NCBI GenBank assembly: GCA_011032825.1
Contig: JAADJZ010000018.1
Span: forward strand, 372,001-436,000
Source of the DNA: Massariosphaeria phaeospora
Taxonomy: Eukaryota; Ascomycota; Dothideomycetes; Pleosporales
Direction: 5' to 3'
DNA length: 64,000 nt
Shown here: piece by piece, positions 23,227-35,601 of the stretch
How the letters are laid out: every line of letters begins with the position of its first letter
How positions within the stretch are numbered: the stretch's first letter is position 1
Made by a program: the position numbers and the translations under genes
Notes under the pieces: generated by a model
The model's database searches: none
Told to the model about the DNA's origin: nothing
The model's input: only the letters and a program-made list of their open reading frames with translations

Positions 23227-25465
23227 TGTTATTTGGCGCGGAGTGTGGTGGGTAAACGGAGGCTGCCGTCCAAGGTTGCAGGTGGAAGTGCACGCTTTAC
23301 CTGTCCTGGACGAGCCAGAACGCGGGCCGAGCACCGAGAACGCCGCTTCCTCGGCCAGTGAAGCATGGCCAGCTACCAACAACATGTTTCAATCAATATT
23401 ATCTCGAACCAGCTCCTCACGACATGCGTCCTGCGCTCCGGCTCAGCGACCACTGATCACGCATGCTTTTAATGGGGCGCACGAGGCCCCGGAGCGGCCA
23501 TTGGGAACCCCCTAGTGGCCATCGACCCTCTCCAAAACTGCCTCAAAGCGCGGGACCCGTGTTGGATGTTCAGAAGAAGAGAAGGACGTCCCACTTCACT
23601 GCATGGAACAAGAACAGAAGCGGCGCAACCCTATGCCTTTAAAGCCACACGAATGCAGAGCCGCACGGCACGGCTGCATCTGCTCGCTCATGCATGCGCT
23701 TGCCCAACGTCGCCTCTGCAGTCCGTTGATGCACACGGCTTGCGCGACAGGCCAGCTTGAAAGCCCCAGAGAAAGCGGCAGGCACGCGAACAGGGCGTCA
23801 AGGTCGCGGCTAAGGCTCAACGGCGATAAACGCCGCCTGCATGAGCCGTAAGGCACAATAGATTAAACGGCGACGCATGCTCCGCGCGGAACATAGGCGC
23901 CCCCATGCCGTTGAGAGCTGGACCAAGGGCAAAGTCCGTTGCTGCCAGGATCTGTGCCGGAGTGTGTCGTGTAAACTGTGGTTGCCAGCTGCTGCAACAA
24001 TATTGCTGCCCCGGTGTTCTGCAAGGCCAACTCCGTATGCGAGCCAGAGTTTGCCTTGTGGATAGGCAGTCCTTGACTACCCAGGCGTAGGCGCCCGAAC
24101 GAGGCAACTGAGCTATATCGAGTCCGTTATGCAGCTCATACTCGGCTATATGAAGATCAGCCTCGACCCTCTTTATGGGCAGGGTCGCGCAGGGTCACAT
24201 GAAACGTCAAGCATCTGATCCAGTCTTGTTGAACCACGATGATCACATCAGTCCTCCAGTCCGCACCGGGCGGGCTGCAATACAGAGGTGCCGCAATATT
24301 ATAACGGGCGAGTCTGTCTAGCGCGCGGGCTAACCCCTTAGCAGCAGTGGAAGGAAATGCAAAGCAGGACATATCTTGTCCCTTGACGGTCTGACTGTGC
24401 GGTCGTCGTTTCTAGGTCGAACGACGAACGCCTTATTCTAGGCTGAGCTCGTGCTGCATACTCCGTACCGGGAATCACTATAAGTTCATCTTACTTATCA
24501 GGCCCTATCACCGTTCGCTTCCAGGCTCCCCGCTAGGCGCTTGATATGCCACACACCCTGACCCAAGTTCTACAGTAGTCAATATACGGAGCGAATGAGG
24601 CGCCCGCTGTGGCCAGGTGACCTAAAAGGTTGGTTTTGATGTTGACTGCGAGCCTTTGACTGTTTGCGAGCGGTCATCTAAGAGGGACTGGGCATGCTGA
24701 CCGCACGATTGGCGAGAAACGGTGGTGCATCTGCGGCTGTAATTCGTCACGGGCAAGGTAGATCAACCGCCGACGATTGGCTTAGGCGCGACGTTGCCAG
24801 GCGGAAATCTGACGCAGGACTTGAAAGGGCTGAAATTATGGAAAAGAGGCGCCCATTCAGAAACAAGACATGCTTCTGGAAGCTGTCAGGGTTGCCTGCA
24901 CATTAATTCAACCTCGCTTTTCTGTCTGACAAGTCTCGCCACCCGCTTCCCCGCCTTGGCGTCGCTGGAAAGATGCAGCTGCAGTAATAGAAGACATGAG
25001 AAGGAAAAATGTCCGTGTTGTCCAGATTCCTGCAGAGACAACAACGGAGAGAATTAAGAAGCCCAATGTCATATAGAGAGAAGCAGCCAAATAACATGAG
25101 AACCGAAGGGCGATGCAACACCGGCCTGTATCCAAACGCCGGATTCGTGATGCTGTTCCATGATCCGCGTAGATCCCGATGCCAATCCAAACGCCTGTAC
25201 TTTTGGTCTCCGTGACGCCGTGAAATGCAGCCTACGCCGCGGGCAGGCCTGGGGCAGGCCGCCGCGCCGCAGGACTAGGAGGTCGAGCGAAGGACTGAGC
25301 TGATGGACAGCAGCCCGCGTCTCGACTGTAGACACCCGCTTGCGTGCTACCGGCCGTAGTGGGATATCGTCCGGATAAAGTCTGCAGTGGCACACTGCGA
25401 TAACATTTGTCAGGTCGTTGTACGTGGAAGCGGCGGAACAGAGCAGGACGGGAAGGATGTACCTG
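23227..25465. other. Gene-poor stretch, left part
   Basis: About 2.2 kb upstream of MDM12, whose promoter lies at the left end. ORFs are short, overlap on both strands and lack domains. No tRNA, transposase or repeat family is recognised. Confidence 0.4.
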
Positions 25466-25612
25466 TCAGTGATCACAACTGTCGCACTTGTCGTCGTGCT
25501 TGACATTCTTGATGTTGGTGACGCCGCACGCTGCACTTCTCGACAGGGCGCAGGGCGCTTTCTCTTCGACGCGGTGGCCGCAGCCGTACGAATGTATCAC
25601 CCGGGTGCACAT
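25466..25612 (-). CDS. Short Cys-rich fungal protein, putative zinc-binding
   Basis: A 48-residue frame. It begins MCTRVIHSYGCGH, has KAPCALSRSAACG in the middle and ends KHDDKCDSCDH. The spacing of Cys and His (CGH ... C ... C ... CDSCDH) is that of small fungal proteins with a C-x-H/C-x2-C zinc-knuckle-like pattern that I have seen annotated as hypothetical in Dothideomycetes. The inner ATG at 25612 is chosen because the longer frame upstream is low-complexity Pro/Arg and Thr sequence produced by a microsatellite. Its function is unknown. A missing second exon is possible, since CAG-GTACAT lies just past the stop. Confidence 0.5.
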   Translation of the reverse strand: MCTRVIHSYGCGHRVEEKAPCALSRSAACGVTNIKNVKHDDKCDSCDH

Positions 25613-25894
25613 GACGGCGAGCGACAGCGGGGAGGCGTGGGCGGGAGCGATGGAAGCTGGAGTGCGGTCGCACAGCGGGGAAGCTCCCTTTCGAAGTCGA
25701 GCAGCTGGAGGCGGATAGTGCGAGGCGCTGATTGGCCAGGCCGCGGCAGCTCTTGCTGGTTTCGGGGTCGACGACAGCGGCGCAGAGGAGGCGCGCGGAG
25801 ACGAGACGAGACACGGCGCAGCGTGGGGAGCACAAGGACGCGAGACAGGTACAAGTACAGGGACAGGAACCGAACAGGTGACGGCGAAGGCGGC

Positions 25895-25962
25895 CGTGGC
25901 TGTGGTCGTGGTCGTGGCCGTCCGTGGTCGTGGTCGTGGCCGTGGCCGTGGCCGTGGAGGTA
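25895..25962. repeat. GGTCGT/GGCCGT microsatellite
   Basis: About ten imperfect hexamer units. They lie just upstream of the small Cys-rich ORF (minus strand), possibly in its leader. Confidence 0.75.
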
Positions 25963-28746
25963 GAGGTCCTGGGGGAGCTGCGAGATGCGAGCTGCGCGCG
26001 GGGGTATGGGGAGGACCAGGGCGGGAGGCACCAGGAGTGCAATGGATGATCAAGGCAGAGGAATTGGCCGGGCGTCGATTCGGGAGTAGCTGGGGCCGTG
26101 GGGTGGTTTTATAATAGAGGAGGCATCGCAGCAGGCCCCGAGCAGACGGTGCTTTCTGGCAAGCTGTTAGGTTAGGTTAGATTACTGCCGCGCCCGTTTT
26201 ACTGCCGCTGCCCGTTTTTTGTTGCAACATCGACTGCTGCGACAGCCGTTGGCGCTCCGTGCGGGAAGGCGCAAGGTATGTGTACTTCGGCAGGCGCCTT
26301 CCCTGTCACCCTGTCCTATCGCGCCTTCCCTGTCCTATCGTGCAGGAGCGTTGGTGATGGGGGCACGGCGGCCGCCCAATCAGCTGCCGGCCACCATGCT
26401 GCGCATCTCGCTCAGCGCTCACGCCTCACGCCTCACGCGTCTCTCCCCCGAGGTCGTCGCTCGTCTCTCGTCCGCACTCGCTGCCACACCCTCGGCCACC
26501 CTCCCCAGCCTCCAGCCGCCCAGCTGCAAAGTTCGAGAGGGAAACATCCGGCGCGCCAGTGGCGGCATCAATTCGGTTCCCAAACTGCCTCTGTTGCGCA
26601 GCAGCTCGCTTCTCCGCGAGTCTCAGCGGGCCGAACATCGAACGACGGTTGCTCTACGTACAGCTAATCGTCGCTAGCAGCTTGATAAAATACAGAGCGT
26701 CCATGGGATCCCAATATTAGCCGGCACGCGTAGACGCTATGCTGCCACTATAGGCAGATCCCAGCGGAAGAGAGCCCGCCCATTGCTGTCACGCAGACTC
26801 GAAGCTCAGCGTCAGCCCTGTGGCCTGATGTTGTGCACTCGGGACCTGTTCGTACCACGTCTTCGTACCACGTCTGATTGAGGAAACATGCGAGTGGCCT
26901 ATGCCAATATTTAGCAGTCCGTTGGGAGCCTGCATGTACGCGGACGCCGGCAGCCAGCGTCCCGTCATCAGTCGATGGGCAGCGAACAGAGTTCACATTG
27001 CACAGTCTGTTCTCCGCCCTGAATCAGGCGCATCGGCTGTCTCTGGCGAGGGACCAGAGGTTAGAGCCCTCCACACGCGGTCGGTCCGGGCGTCTACTAC
27101 TGGACGCAACTATCCATGTCCCTTCCTGCGATTCCATTGCTTCCGCACATGGCACCCTGGTCGCTGCTGCGACCTCATTTTCGGCCTGGCCAAGAAGCAG
27201 TGCAAGAGGGGTCGTTTGTCACGCGTCACAGCGTTGTGTTCCCTCCACGTCAGAGGCGGGTGGAACATTGACCACCGCCCTTGCGTACCCTCAGCGTTCC
27301 GCCAGATACCTCCCGATGATACGGCGTAGAGGCGCTGTCTATCCCAGAGCTAGCTCGCTGTCTCTAGACGTGCAACACGGATTGGGCATCAAGTGTTCCG
27401 GTCGAGCTGCCACGCCTCGAGACCGGCTCGAAACCAATTGGACGAAACTATAATGTCTAGTTTGCCGAATCGGCCCCAGTGTCGAGCCAAACTACACGTA
27501 CATAATAATGATGTCTGGGGACAAGAAAGGTTGATGCCAAGGGTAAGACGACGACAGGTCGTTTTTATGTCCGCTCTGTGAGTATCGCCATCTGCCGGAA
27601 CATCTCTACGGCGCGCCGCGCACTTCTAAGAGACAATCACACAGCAGATTTGGCCTGGCCAGCTGTCCCTTGGCGGACAATTGTTTGATGAGAGACGCGC
27701 AAGTTCTCCTGTCACAAACATGGGAAAAACGGCGGCAAGGATTAGCGGACAGGCTATCTCTAGATGGGCCTAGTGCTTCGGGCCGGACGCAGATCCTGGC
27801 ACGGACGCTTCATGAAATTTCACCACACTGGGGAAGTTGTGTGAGCGGTTTTTGCTGATAAACGCTCACGAAAAAGAATACCGGATACTATAAGATGCCT
27901 TGTTGAACCACTGGTGAGAGACTTCGCAAAGTGAAACGGCTGTTTCATGCGCTGAAGTTGATCCACTACTCTCCTCCAGTCTCGTTTCGCTGCCCCCACC
28001 ACGCGCAGTCTTCTAAGTTACTCGACCGTCTTCGCCTCATAGCTGCGAGGCTGCGAGGCTTCCGTACCTCGCTCGCCTCCCGCAGATGATGGTCGTGGCG
28101 TCCGTCTAACATCGTCCCTTCCGGTTATGTCCGGCTACGTAGGGTTCACTTTGTCATTTATCGTTCAGCTCAGCCTAGGGACAACCCCAGATCATCACGC
28201 CAGCTGGATGGCCTATTTTAAGGGCAGTTTTGGGGTACCGAGTAAAAGTAAATTCACGCTCTATCGTGCATGGGCCAGAGATCAGGTTGCGGACAACATC
28301 CACAATGATGCAGCTCGCGGTCTCGCATCACGAACAGAGAGCGTTAAAGGGCTAGGCGCAGAGCCAGGAATTTGTCTCCTGTATTGATCTCCGAAGTCCG
28401 ATATTTATCACTACTGAGTCGATTCCTCGATAGGTAATGCTGGTGATCTACCGGATCTTGTGGGGCTAGTCGGCCTTCGCAACTCTCGGTACATAGTCTC
28501 TCGGATGCGGAGATTCGGTCTGGCACCCGGCCTCCACCTTTGTATGCGATTGCGTGCGACAGGCTTTCCAAAAGCATCAGTAATAGTCTGACGATGACAA
28601 CTTATACTTCCAACGAACAACATCGCACCTTCAGCTTCCTCACAGCTGATGAACGTGGCTCTCCGACCCAAATACCCAAAGATATGTGGTATAACACTTC
28701 TAGAGGGCCTTCCAGTCCAGGAATCAGAGTGCTGGTCCACAGGTGT

Positions 28747-28768
28747 TCTTCTTTCTTTCTTTCTTCCA
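28747..28768. repeat. CTTT tetranucleotide tract
   Basis: A short pyrimidine tract made of CTTT units. No functional role is evident. Confidence 0.6.
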
Positions 28769-30637
28769 AATCCACGGCTCACATGGGTTGGATACTCTTC
28801 TATCTCAGAATCACGCCATTCGAATACAGTAACTCCAGCCCGACGGGCAATATCGGTTGGTTGACCACAACCATGTCACCGTCTGAATGTGGCCCCTCTT
28901 GTCCGCGAGCAGTTCGAAAGGCAGCGGATGACTACCAACGACAACATCTGTCCCGCTATCTCATATCGCGTTCTATCAGTAATTGCATGTGATCGTTACA
29001 TCTGCATGTCTCGAGACCAACCGATACAGATAATTATAATCAAACGACCACATGCCTTTGGTCGAGTCTGGCCTACGCCGTGCGAGAGACATCTGTCAAG
29101 TTCTTATCGAGGTTCAGTGACGACTCAAGCGTCCCTATCTCGTCTACATGAAGCTTCCGATGTTTTCTTTGGGACTCAGTACTATAGAAAGATGGCATTG
29201 ATGTAGTGCAGTCGTCTCCTAGGCTCATCCCAGTCCATGTACGTGTCAAGGGTCTTCCTAGAAAAAGAAAGATATTCGCGCTGTTATTATGCATCTACAG
29301 TAGGGCTACAGATTACGTTCAAATAAGGCCCCAGCCTATCTGCATCCCACCCTCAAGGGTATGGACGGTATAAGACGGCTTTACAACCACGATTGAGGAT
29401 AATAGGAGATCCCACACAGGCATGTCTTCGTTTCAACGGCGAAACACAACGTGTAGTCTTTTGGAGCAAGGATTCGCTTGTGACGCGTAAACGCCTCTAC
29501 AGCGTCGCTCGCTTTTCCTGCAGGGCTGACACGCAGCTGCGAATGGGAAGCATGTTGTACCCCCACGCCAGCCGACTCACATGTAAGCCATGGCTTCTGG
29601 GATGCATTGCATCTGACTGAATCTCACAGGCATTCCAGCTGGCGTCCAGCCTACTATGTTGCCTACTTTGACAGCTGTTAGCGATTGCACTAGGAAGTCC
29701 ATCGCGGCTGCGCCTCCTGTGCCAAGTTATGAAACAGGTAGGTTGATGCTGTGAGAATGCACTCGGGCGACCCCATCACACGCACGGTAGATGGGTTCAC
29801 GCCACTACTACCGTAGTTTTCAGGCGGCCACGGCCCGAGTCGGGAGCGCCACGTGTGCCGAAGTGTTGCGGGAAAAACAAGACGAGGTTGGTTGGAGTGT
29901 TGCATCATCGGCGGGTGTCAGATGTAAGAGCAAGTTGGGCTGCTTGCGCACACGGTTGGGAAGCTTTTGTCAGAACGAGTCCATGTTTGAACAACTGCAT
30001 GTGGTTGTGTACCATGTGGCCCAGTTGTAAGCCATAGCCAACTGACTTCTCGCCTGTCTTGAAGCAGGACCTGCGCAGACTCCTCTTAGCAGGTAGAAAC
30101 ACCAAGACCTGCGTAGCAGACAGCATCCCTCAACGAGCGCCAAGGGTATGTGGAACGCCATATATAGCCGTGGCCAGAACTAGTAGATAATTGTGCTAGA
30201 CAGACGTTCTGGGAACGAGAGGAGTCGACTCGAGCTGTTGGTTTCTTGCCGTCTCCGAATTATCCGAGGCATGTACCAAGTACAAGTACCCTTTTTGCTA
30301 GCGGGTTCGACAGCAAGTAAGCAGACCAACCTCGGCGCTTTGGACCTGGTCCCAGCCCTACTCCTGCTCGCTGGGGTATATGGTTACCTGCTGTGGTCGG
30401 CCGTTGCGTTGCTGTAAACAAAGGGGCGTCACGGTGTTTCCTTGTTGTTGACGAGCGGGGTAAGACGCCACTTCAAAATAGCCACGGCGCCACTGGTGCG
30501 CGGCAGATCTGGAACCTCCCGAGGTCCAGCTTGAACGGATGCCATCACGTGGTCCAGTTTCTGAGTCGTGGTCGTGCCCCGCCTTTCACATTTTTATGCT
30601 TTTGGATCTGGCGTCTGGGCACGATCAGGAACCGTTA

Positions 30638-30670
30638 CAGTGTTGGCGCACGTGCCGACCGGAACGCGTG
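30638..30670 (+). repeat. Left terminal inverted repeat
   Basis: 33 bases identical to the reverse complement of 32709-32741. The sequences diverge inward immediately afterwards. The preceding TA at 30636-30637 is half of the target duplication. Confidence 0.93.
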
Positions 30671-30735
30671 CCGACCGCCGAACTTCAATCGACGCCACTG
30701 ACACCCCAACTTCAACACGCGATAACTCCACCACC

Positions 30736-32580
30736 ATGACCCCAGTTGAAGAAGCAATTGCAGCAATTAAATCGCGCGCTCTAGGAGATGATCTTGTATA
30801 CCAGGAGTATGCTGACTAGTTTGGCGTAGATCGAGTTACGTTGGCGCGAAGACACCAAGGCCGTCAGGGCTCAAGAACAGCTAAAATCTTCGACCAGAAG
30901 AAACTTACGCCACAACAAGAGGAGGAGCTTGTACTCTACATTAGAGACTTGACTAAGCGTGGGCTACCACCTACTCGAGCCATGATACAAAATTTTGCCT
31001 CTACGATAGCTCACGAACGCGTTTCTTTGGCCTGGGTGACGCGCTTCAAGCACCGCCACGAGGACGAGCTCATCTCAAAATACACCACCGCCATGGACGC
31101 TACGCGCCACACAGCCGACTCATATATCAAGTACAAGCTATACTTTGACCTGCTACACGGCAAGATGGAGGAGCATGAGATTCTGCCCGAGAGTAGCTAC
31201 AATATGGACGAAAAAGGCTTCATGATAGGTGTAATCGGACGATCGAAAAGGACCTTCACAAGGGCCCAATGGGAGAAGCGTAAGGTTACTGCAGCCCTCC
31301 AAGATGGCTCACGTACCTGGATAACAACTGTCGCTGCAGTTTGCGCTAATGGGACTGCGCTGCCGCCTGGCCTGATCTACGAGTCTGCAAACTGTACTCT
31401 ACAATCGTCATGAGTAGCTGATATCAAGCCCGGCGTACACGACGTTTTTGTGGCTTCAACACCATCTGGATGGACGAATAATGACGTAGGATTGGCCTGG
31501 TTAGAGCAGGTTTTCGACTGCTGCACGAAGAAAAAAGCGCGGCATAGAAGAAACTAGCGCTTACTTATTCTCGACGGCCACAGCAGCTACCTTACGGAGG
31601 ACTTTTTACACTACTGCTTTACTCACAAGATCTATGTTGCTGTATTTTCACTTCATAGTACTCATACGCTGCAGCCGCTAGATGTAGTTTGCTTCGGACC
31701 GCTAAGTAAGGCTTACTCTAAAAAGCTTGCAGAACACACCCAGCGCAGCCAAGGGCTAGTCCCAATCAAGAAAGGCGACTTCTTTTTGTTGTTCTGGGAC
31801 GCCTGGCAGGCAAGCTTTAAGAAGCAGACGATCTTGCAGTCTTTTGCTGCCACCGGTATATGGCCTATGGATCGAGAGAGAGTTATGAAGCGCTTCCCGC
31901 CAAAGCCTCTAAACAAGCCAGCAAACAAGCCTAGCCTTACCTAGCGTGAGGCCGATCGTCTCTTACGAGCAGCGGCTGATACGTCGTTGTCTAATCTCAA
32001 ACAAGTGTCCTCTATAATCCACTACTTGGCCAACCAAAACGAGCTTCTTACTAATAAGAATAAGGGCCTACGCGAGGCTCTTACCACTAAAAAGAAGCAC
32101 AATAAGAAAGGCAAGGTCCTTGACTTGCAGCAGAGGAAGGAGTATCATAGTGGAGCTGTGTTCTAGTTACCGCGTAAGATAGCTGAGAGTAAGGCACGTA
32201 AGCGCACGAACAAGCGACTAGCTGAAGAGGAGAAACTTCAAAAAGCTTAGATGAAGCAGCTCCAAGCTGCTAACGCTTTATACAACAAGAAGCTTAAAGA
32301 GAAAAAGCGTGTAGCGACTGCAGCAAAGCGAAAGGAGCGTAAGAAGGAGAAGGCAGAAAAGGCGGCTTCTGCGGCAGCTCGAAAGGCGCTCCAAAACACT
32401 CAGAAACCTATCTAAACTTCCCAAACAGCTAAGCGCAAAGCCTTGGCTACAACTACTCTAAAGGCAAAGCGACAGAAGCGTTCTAGTGCTGCTGCAGCAC
32501 CTGCTGAAGTCGTACCTGCTGTTCTAGCCAAGGTTGCCCGCAGCGGCCGCGCTGTCAAGCTGCCGACTAGATACACATAA
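30736..32580 (+). pseudogene. Fot1/pogo-like transposase, inactivated by in-frame stops
   Basis: One frame runs from the ATG at 30736 to the TAA at 32578-32580 (614 codons) with no frameshift. It is interrupted by stops at 30817, 31411, 31555, 31942, 32164, 32248 and 32413 (five TAG, one TGA, one TAA). The order is that of pogo/Fot1 transposases: an HTH N-terminus (VEEAIAAIKSRAL ... FGVDRVTLARRHQG), a CENP-B/Tc5-like DNA-binding part (LTPQQEEELVLYIRDL), then a DDE core with YNMDEKGFMIG, LILDGHSSYLTEDF and HTLQPLDVVCFGPLSKAY. All three catalytic aspartates remain. The C-terminus is a Lys-rich tail. Six of the seven stops can arise from CAG or CAA by one C-to-T change, as repeat-induced point mutation would produce. 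Confidence 0.9.
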
Positions 32581-32708
32581 TCTAAGTAGTACAAATTGTT
32601 TATTATAATCAATATATCAATCCACTAAAAGGTCTTGCAATAATAGCTATTGCTGCTGTTGTTACATCCTCATGTTTGTGGTGGTGATAATCTCGATGGG
32701 GCGATCGT

Positions 32709-32741
32709 CACGCGTTCCGGTCGGCACGTGCGCCAACACTG
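32709..32741 (-). repeat. Right terminal inverted repeat
   Basis: Perfect 33-base inverted match to 30638-30670, followed by the TA target duplicate at 32742-32743. Confidence 0.93.
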
Positions 32742-33222
32742 TAGAGGGTAGATGCTGACCGCCTCTGCCAGCGTGCTGTCCCTTGTCGGCCCGTCACTAA
32801 CGTGTATCGTCATCGATCTGCACTCCTGTCAGGCGAAGAGCGTGAATCGACCACACGACTGGCTCTATTGCTCAGCATGGCACTTCTGGATTGCCGGTCG
32901 AGACTATGATGCGCTTCGCGTCTGGACTCAAGCGGGCCTCGGCAGTCTGGCCAACTTGAGAAATTCCGGTCCACGATAGAATCATCAATGTCCTTATTGG
33001 TGCGCGGCACCCGTCCAAATGCCATAGTATGCTTCAAGAATCGCATAGGAGCTCATTGAGGCGCGCGTGGCAGGCATGAGACGCAGGCCGCAGCTGCAGC
33101 AGTCTGCAAGCTAATGATGTCATTCCACTGGCGACTTTACCCACCCTTCAGAATATAAACTGACAACTCGCCACCTGCCAGCAAAGCAAATCTGTAGTCC
33201 ACAGAACTGTCCAACAATCTCA
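32742..33222 (+). promoter_or_regulatory. Catalase promoter region with TATA-like box
   Basis: 480 bases between the transposon and the catalase ATG. TATAAA at 33154-33159 lies 64 bases before the ATG and is a plausible core promoter. The transposon insertion therefore replaced or displaced any farther-upstream control sequence. Confidence 0.4.
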
Positions 33223-35601
33223 ATGGCGTCCACGATCCTGGCCAGTGCTACCGACAAAGTCAAGACCATGGCTGGAGAGAAACCCTCAAAGGTCTCGGAC
33301 CTGCAGGCCGAGATGAAGGAGGTGCACGACAAGAACGCGAGGATCACGAGCGACTTTGGCGTCAAGCAAACCAACACAGACGACTGGTTGACGGTGGCCT
33401 CCGATGACCACACCGGGCCTATGCTCCTGGAGGATCAGTTTGGTCGTGAGAAAGTAAGTGGCCAATCCATCATTCCGCGCTGTCTGCTGTGGTACTAACA
33501 CTGGAAGATCCACCGTTTTGACCATGAACGTATCCCTGAACGCGTTGTCCATGCTCGTGGCGCCGGCGCATTTGGTAAGTTCACGCTTTTTGAATCCGCA
33601 TCCGACGTCACGTCTGCCGGCATCCTCACCGACACTTCCCGCGAGACTCCGGTCTTCCTCCGCTTCTCAACCGTCCTCGGCAGCCGTGGCTCTGCAGATA
33701 CCGTGCGAGACGTTCGAGGCTTTGCTGTCAAGTTCTACACACAGGAGGGAAACTGGGATCTTGTGGGAAACAACATTCCAGTCTTCTTCATCCAGGACTC
33801 GATGAAGTTCCCGGACGTCATACACGCTGGCAAGCCGGAGCCGAACAATGAGATTCCTCAGGTAATTTCTTCGCAGGCGGTTTGAGTATGACTGCTAATT
33901 GCAACAGGCACAATCAGCGCACAACAACTTCTGGGACTTCCAGTATCTACACCCGGAAGCCTCTCACATGTTCATGTGGACCATGTCAGACCGAACGATC
34001 CCCCGTTCATATCGTATGATGCAGGGGTTCGGCGTGAATACCTTCACCCTCATCAATGACAAGGCCGAGAGGCACTTTGTGAAGTTCATCTTCACTCCAG
34101 AGTTGGGCGTACACAGCTTTGTGTGGGATGAGGCCTTGAAAATCGCGGGACAAGGTATGCGAGGATGCCTTTCGGCTCTCTCTGCTTTCAGTGACTGACC
34201 TTTATAGATCCCGATTTCCATCGCAAGGACCTTTGGACTGCTATCGAGAGCGGTGCTTTTCCCAAGTGGAAATTCGGCATCCAGGTCATTCCTGAATCTA
34301 AAGAGCACGACTTTGAATTCGACATCCTTGATGCTACCAAGGTCTGGCCCGAGGAGTTGGTTCCTATCCGATACATTGGGACTCTGGAACTCAATGAGAA
34401 CCCTCCAGAGTATTTTACGACCACTGAGCAAGTTGCATTCTGTACTAGCCATATTGTGCCAGGAATCGGCTTCAGCGATGACCCACTTCTACAAGGCCGC
34501 AACTTTTCGTACTTTGATACTCAGCTGAGCCGTTTGGGTATCAACTGGCAGGAGCTACCCATCAATCGCCCGATGTGCCCGGTGATGAACCACAACCGCG
34601 ATGGAGCGATGCGACATACTATCACCAAAGGCACAGTTAACTACTGGCCAAACCGCTTCTCGGCTGTACCTCCTGCAAAACCAGAAGAGGGTGGCTATCT
34701 GGACTATCCTGCGAAGGTTGCTGGCATCAAAGCCCGCACCAAGAGCAAGAAGTTTCGGGAACACAAGAACCAAGCCGAGTTATTCTACAACTCACTTTCG
34801 GCTCCGGAGAAAACACATGTTAAGAGTGCACTAGCGTTCGAGCTCGACCATTGCGACGACCCTACCGTATACACGCGCATGTGCGAGCGTCTATGTGAGA
34901 TCGATCTCGAACTTGCACAGAGCGTTGCCGAAATGGTTGGCGGAGATGTTCCACAAGAGTCGACGCGACAGAAGCATAACAAGACAGCGAAAGGTCTCTC
35001 GCAGCTTGATTTCGCGCCCGTAGAACCCACAATTGCTACGCGTATGGTCGCTATTGTCATTGCAGATGGATACGACTCTGTCGCATACAAGGCCATAAAG
35101 GCTGCCCTCACGGCTGCTGGTGCTCTACCATTTACCATTGCCCCGAGACGAAACGCAATCTATGCCGAGGGAGAGGATAAGTCTTCTGGCAAAGGTGTTG
35201 TGGCAGATCATCATCTCGAGGGTATGCGATCTACGCTCTTCGACAGCGTCTTCATACCTGGAGGCGCCAAATCCATCGAGACACTCAGCAAGAACGGTCG
35301 CGCGGTTCACTGGGTACGCGAGGCTTTCGGTCATCTCAAGGCCATCGGTGCCACGGGCGAGGCAGTCCAGTTCGTGCGTACTGCGTGCGATCTACCAGGC
35401 ATGCAGTTCTCAACTGCCGCCGAGGTTGTTGAATCGTATGGAGTGGTCACGGCGGCAAAGGTGGCTCCAGAGAGCTTCAGCGAGACGGTCAAGATGGCGA
35501 AGGGAGCAAAGGACTTCATTGCTGCGTATGCGTTTGCGATCTCGCAGCACAAGAACTTCGATCGTGAGACGGATGGCCTCAATGCGATGGTCGCCTACTA
35601 A
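33223..35601 (+). CDS. catA: Large-subunit catalase with C-terminal DJ-1/PfpI-like domain
   Basis: Exons are 33223-33453, 33508-33861, 33908-34154 and 34208-35601, all junctions in frame, giving 741 residues. The heme catalase core carries the catalytic His in [12 protein letters not shown], Asn in [14 protein letters not shown], the [21 protein letters not shown] block, and the proximal heme Tyr in [14 protein letters not shown]. The C-terminal 170 residues ([20 protein letters not shown] ... [10 protein letters not shown]) form the flavodoxin/DJ-1-like domain of clade 2 large-subunit catalases. There is no signal peptide, so the enzyme is intracellular, as in spore-type CatA of Aspergillus; the symbol is given on that basis. 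It splits H2O2 to water and oxygen. The next gene downstream encodes an H2O2-producing oxidase. Confidence 0.95.

Larger units (their letters stand above)
25613..30637. other. Gene-poor stretch, right part, up to the transposon
   Basis: About 5 kb without a supported gene. It holds a GGCCGT/GGTCGT microsatellite (25895-25962), three GTTAG units near 26166-26180 and a CTTT tract at 28747-28768. Both strands have only short domain-free ORFs. Base composition is similar to the coding regions, so if this is old transposon debris it has not become strongly AT-rich. Confidence 0.4.
30638..32741 (+). mobile_element. Fot1/pogo-type DNA transposon (Tc1/mariner superfamily)
   Basis: A 2104-base element bounded by a perfect 33-base terminal inverted repeat: CAGTGTTGGCGCACGTGCCG... 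at 30638-30670 and its complement at 32709-32741. It is flanked on both sides by the dinucleotide TA (30636-30637 and 32742-32743), the target duplication of this superfamily. It carries one transposase frame (30736-32580) that is closed by seven stops. Perfect ends with a ruined coding region suggest recent insertion followed by point mutation, or mobilisation in trans by another copy. It sits 480 bases upstream of the catalase gene. Confidence 0.92.

Noticed and set aside
25418..26053. Long overlapping ORFs on both strands near the GGTCGT repeat
   Set aside because: They are low-complexity products of the microsatellite (Arg/Gly, Pro/Arg, His/Asp); only the short Cys-rich end on the minus strand looks like protein.
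26166..26180. GTTAG repeats resembling telomere sequence
   Set aside because: Only three units and not TTAGGG, with genes on both sides; no support for a telomere or internal telomeric array.
30736..32580. Reassigned stop codons allowing an active transposase
   Set aside because: TAG, TGA and TAA all occur inside the frame, while all other genes in the window use them as stops; mutation explains them better.
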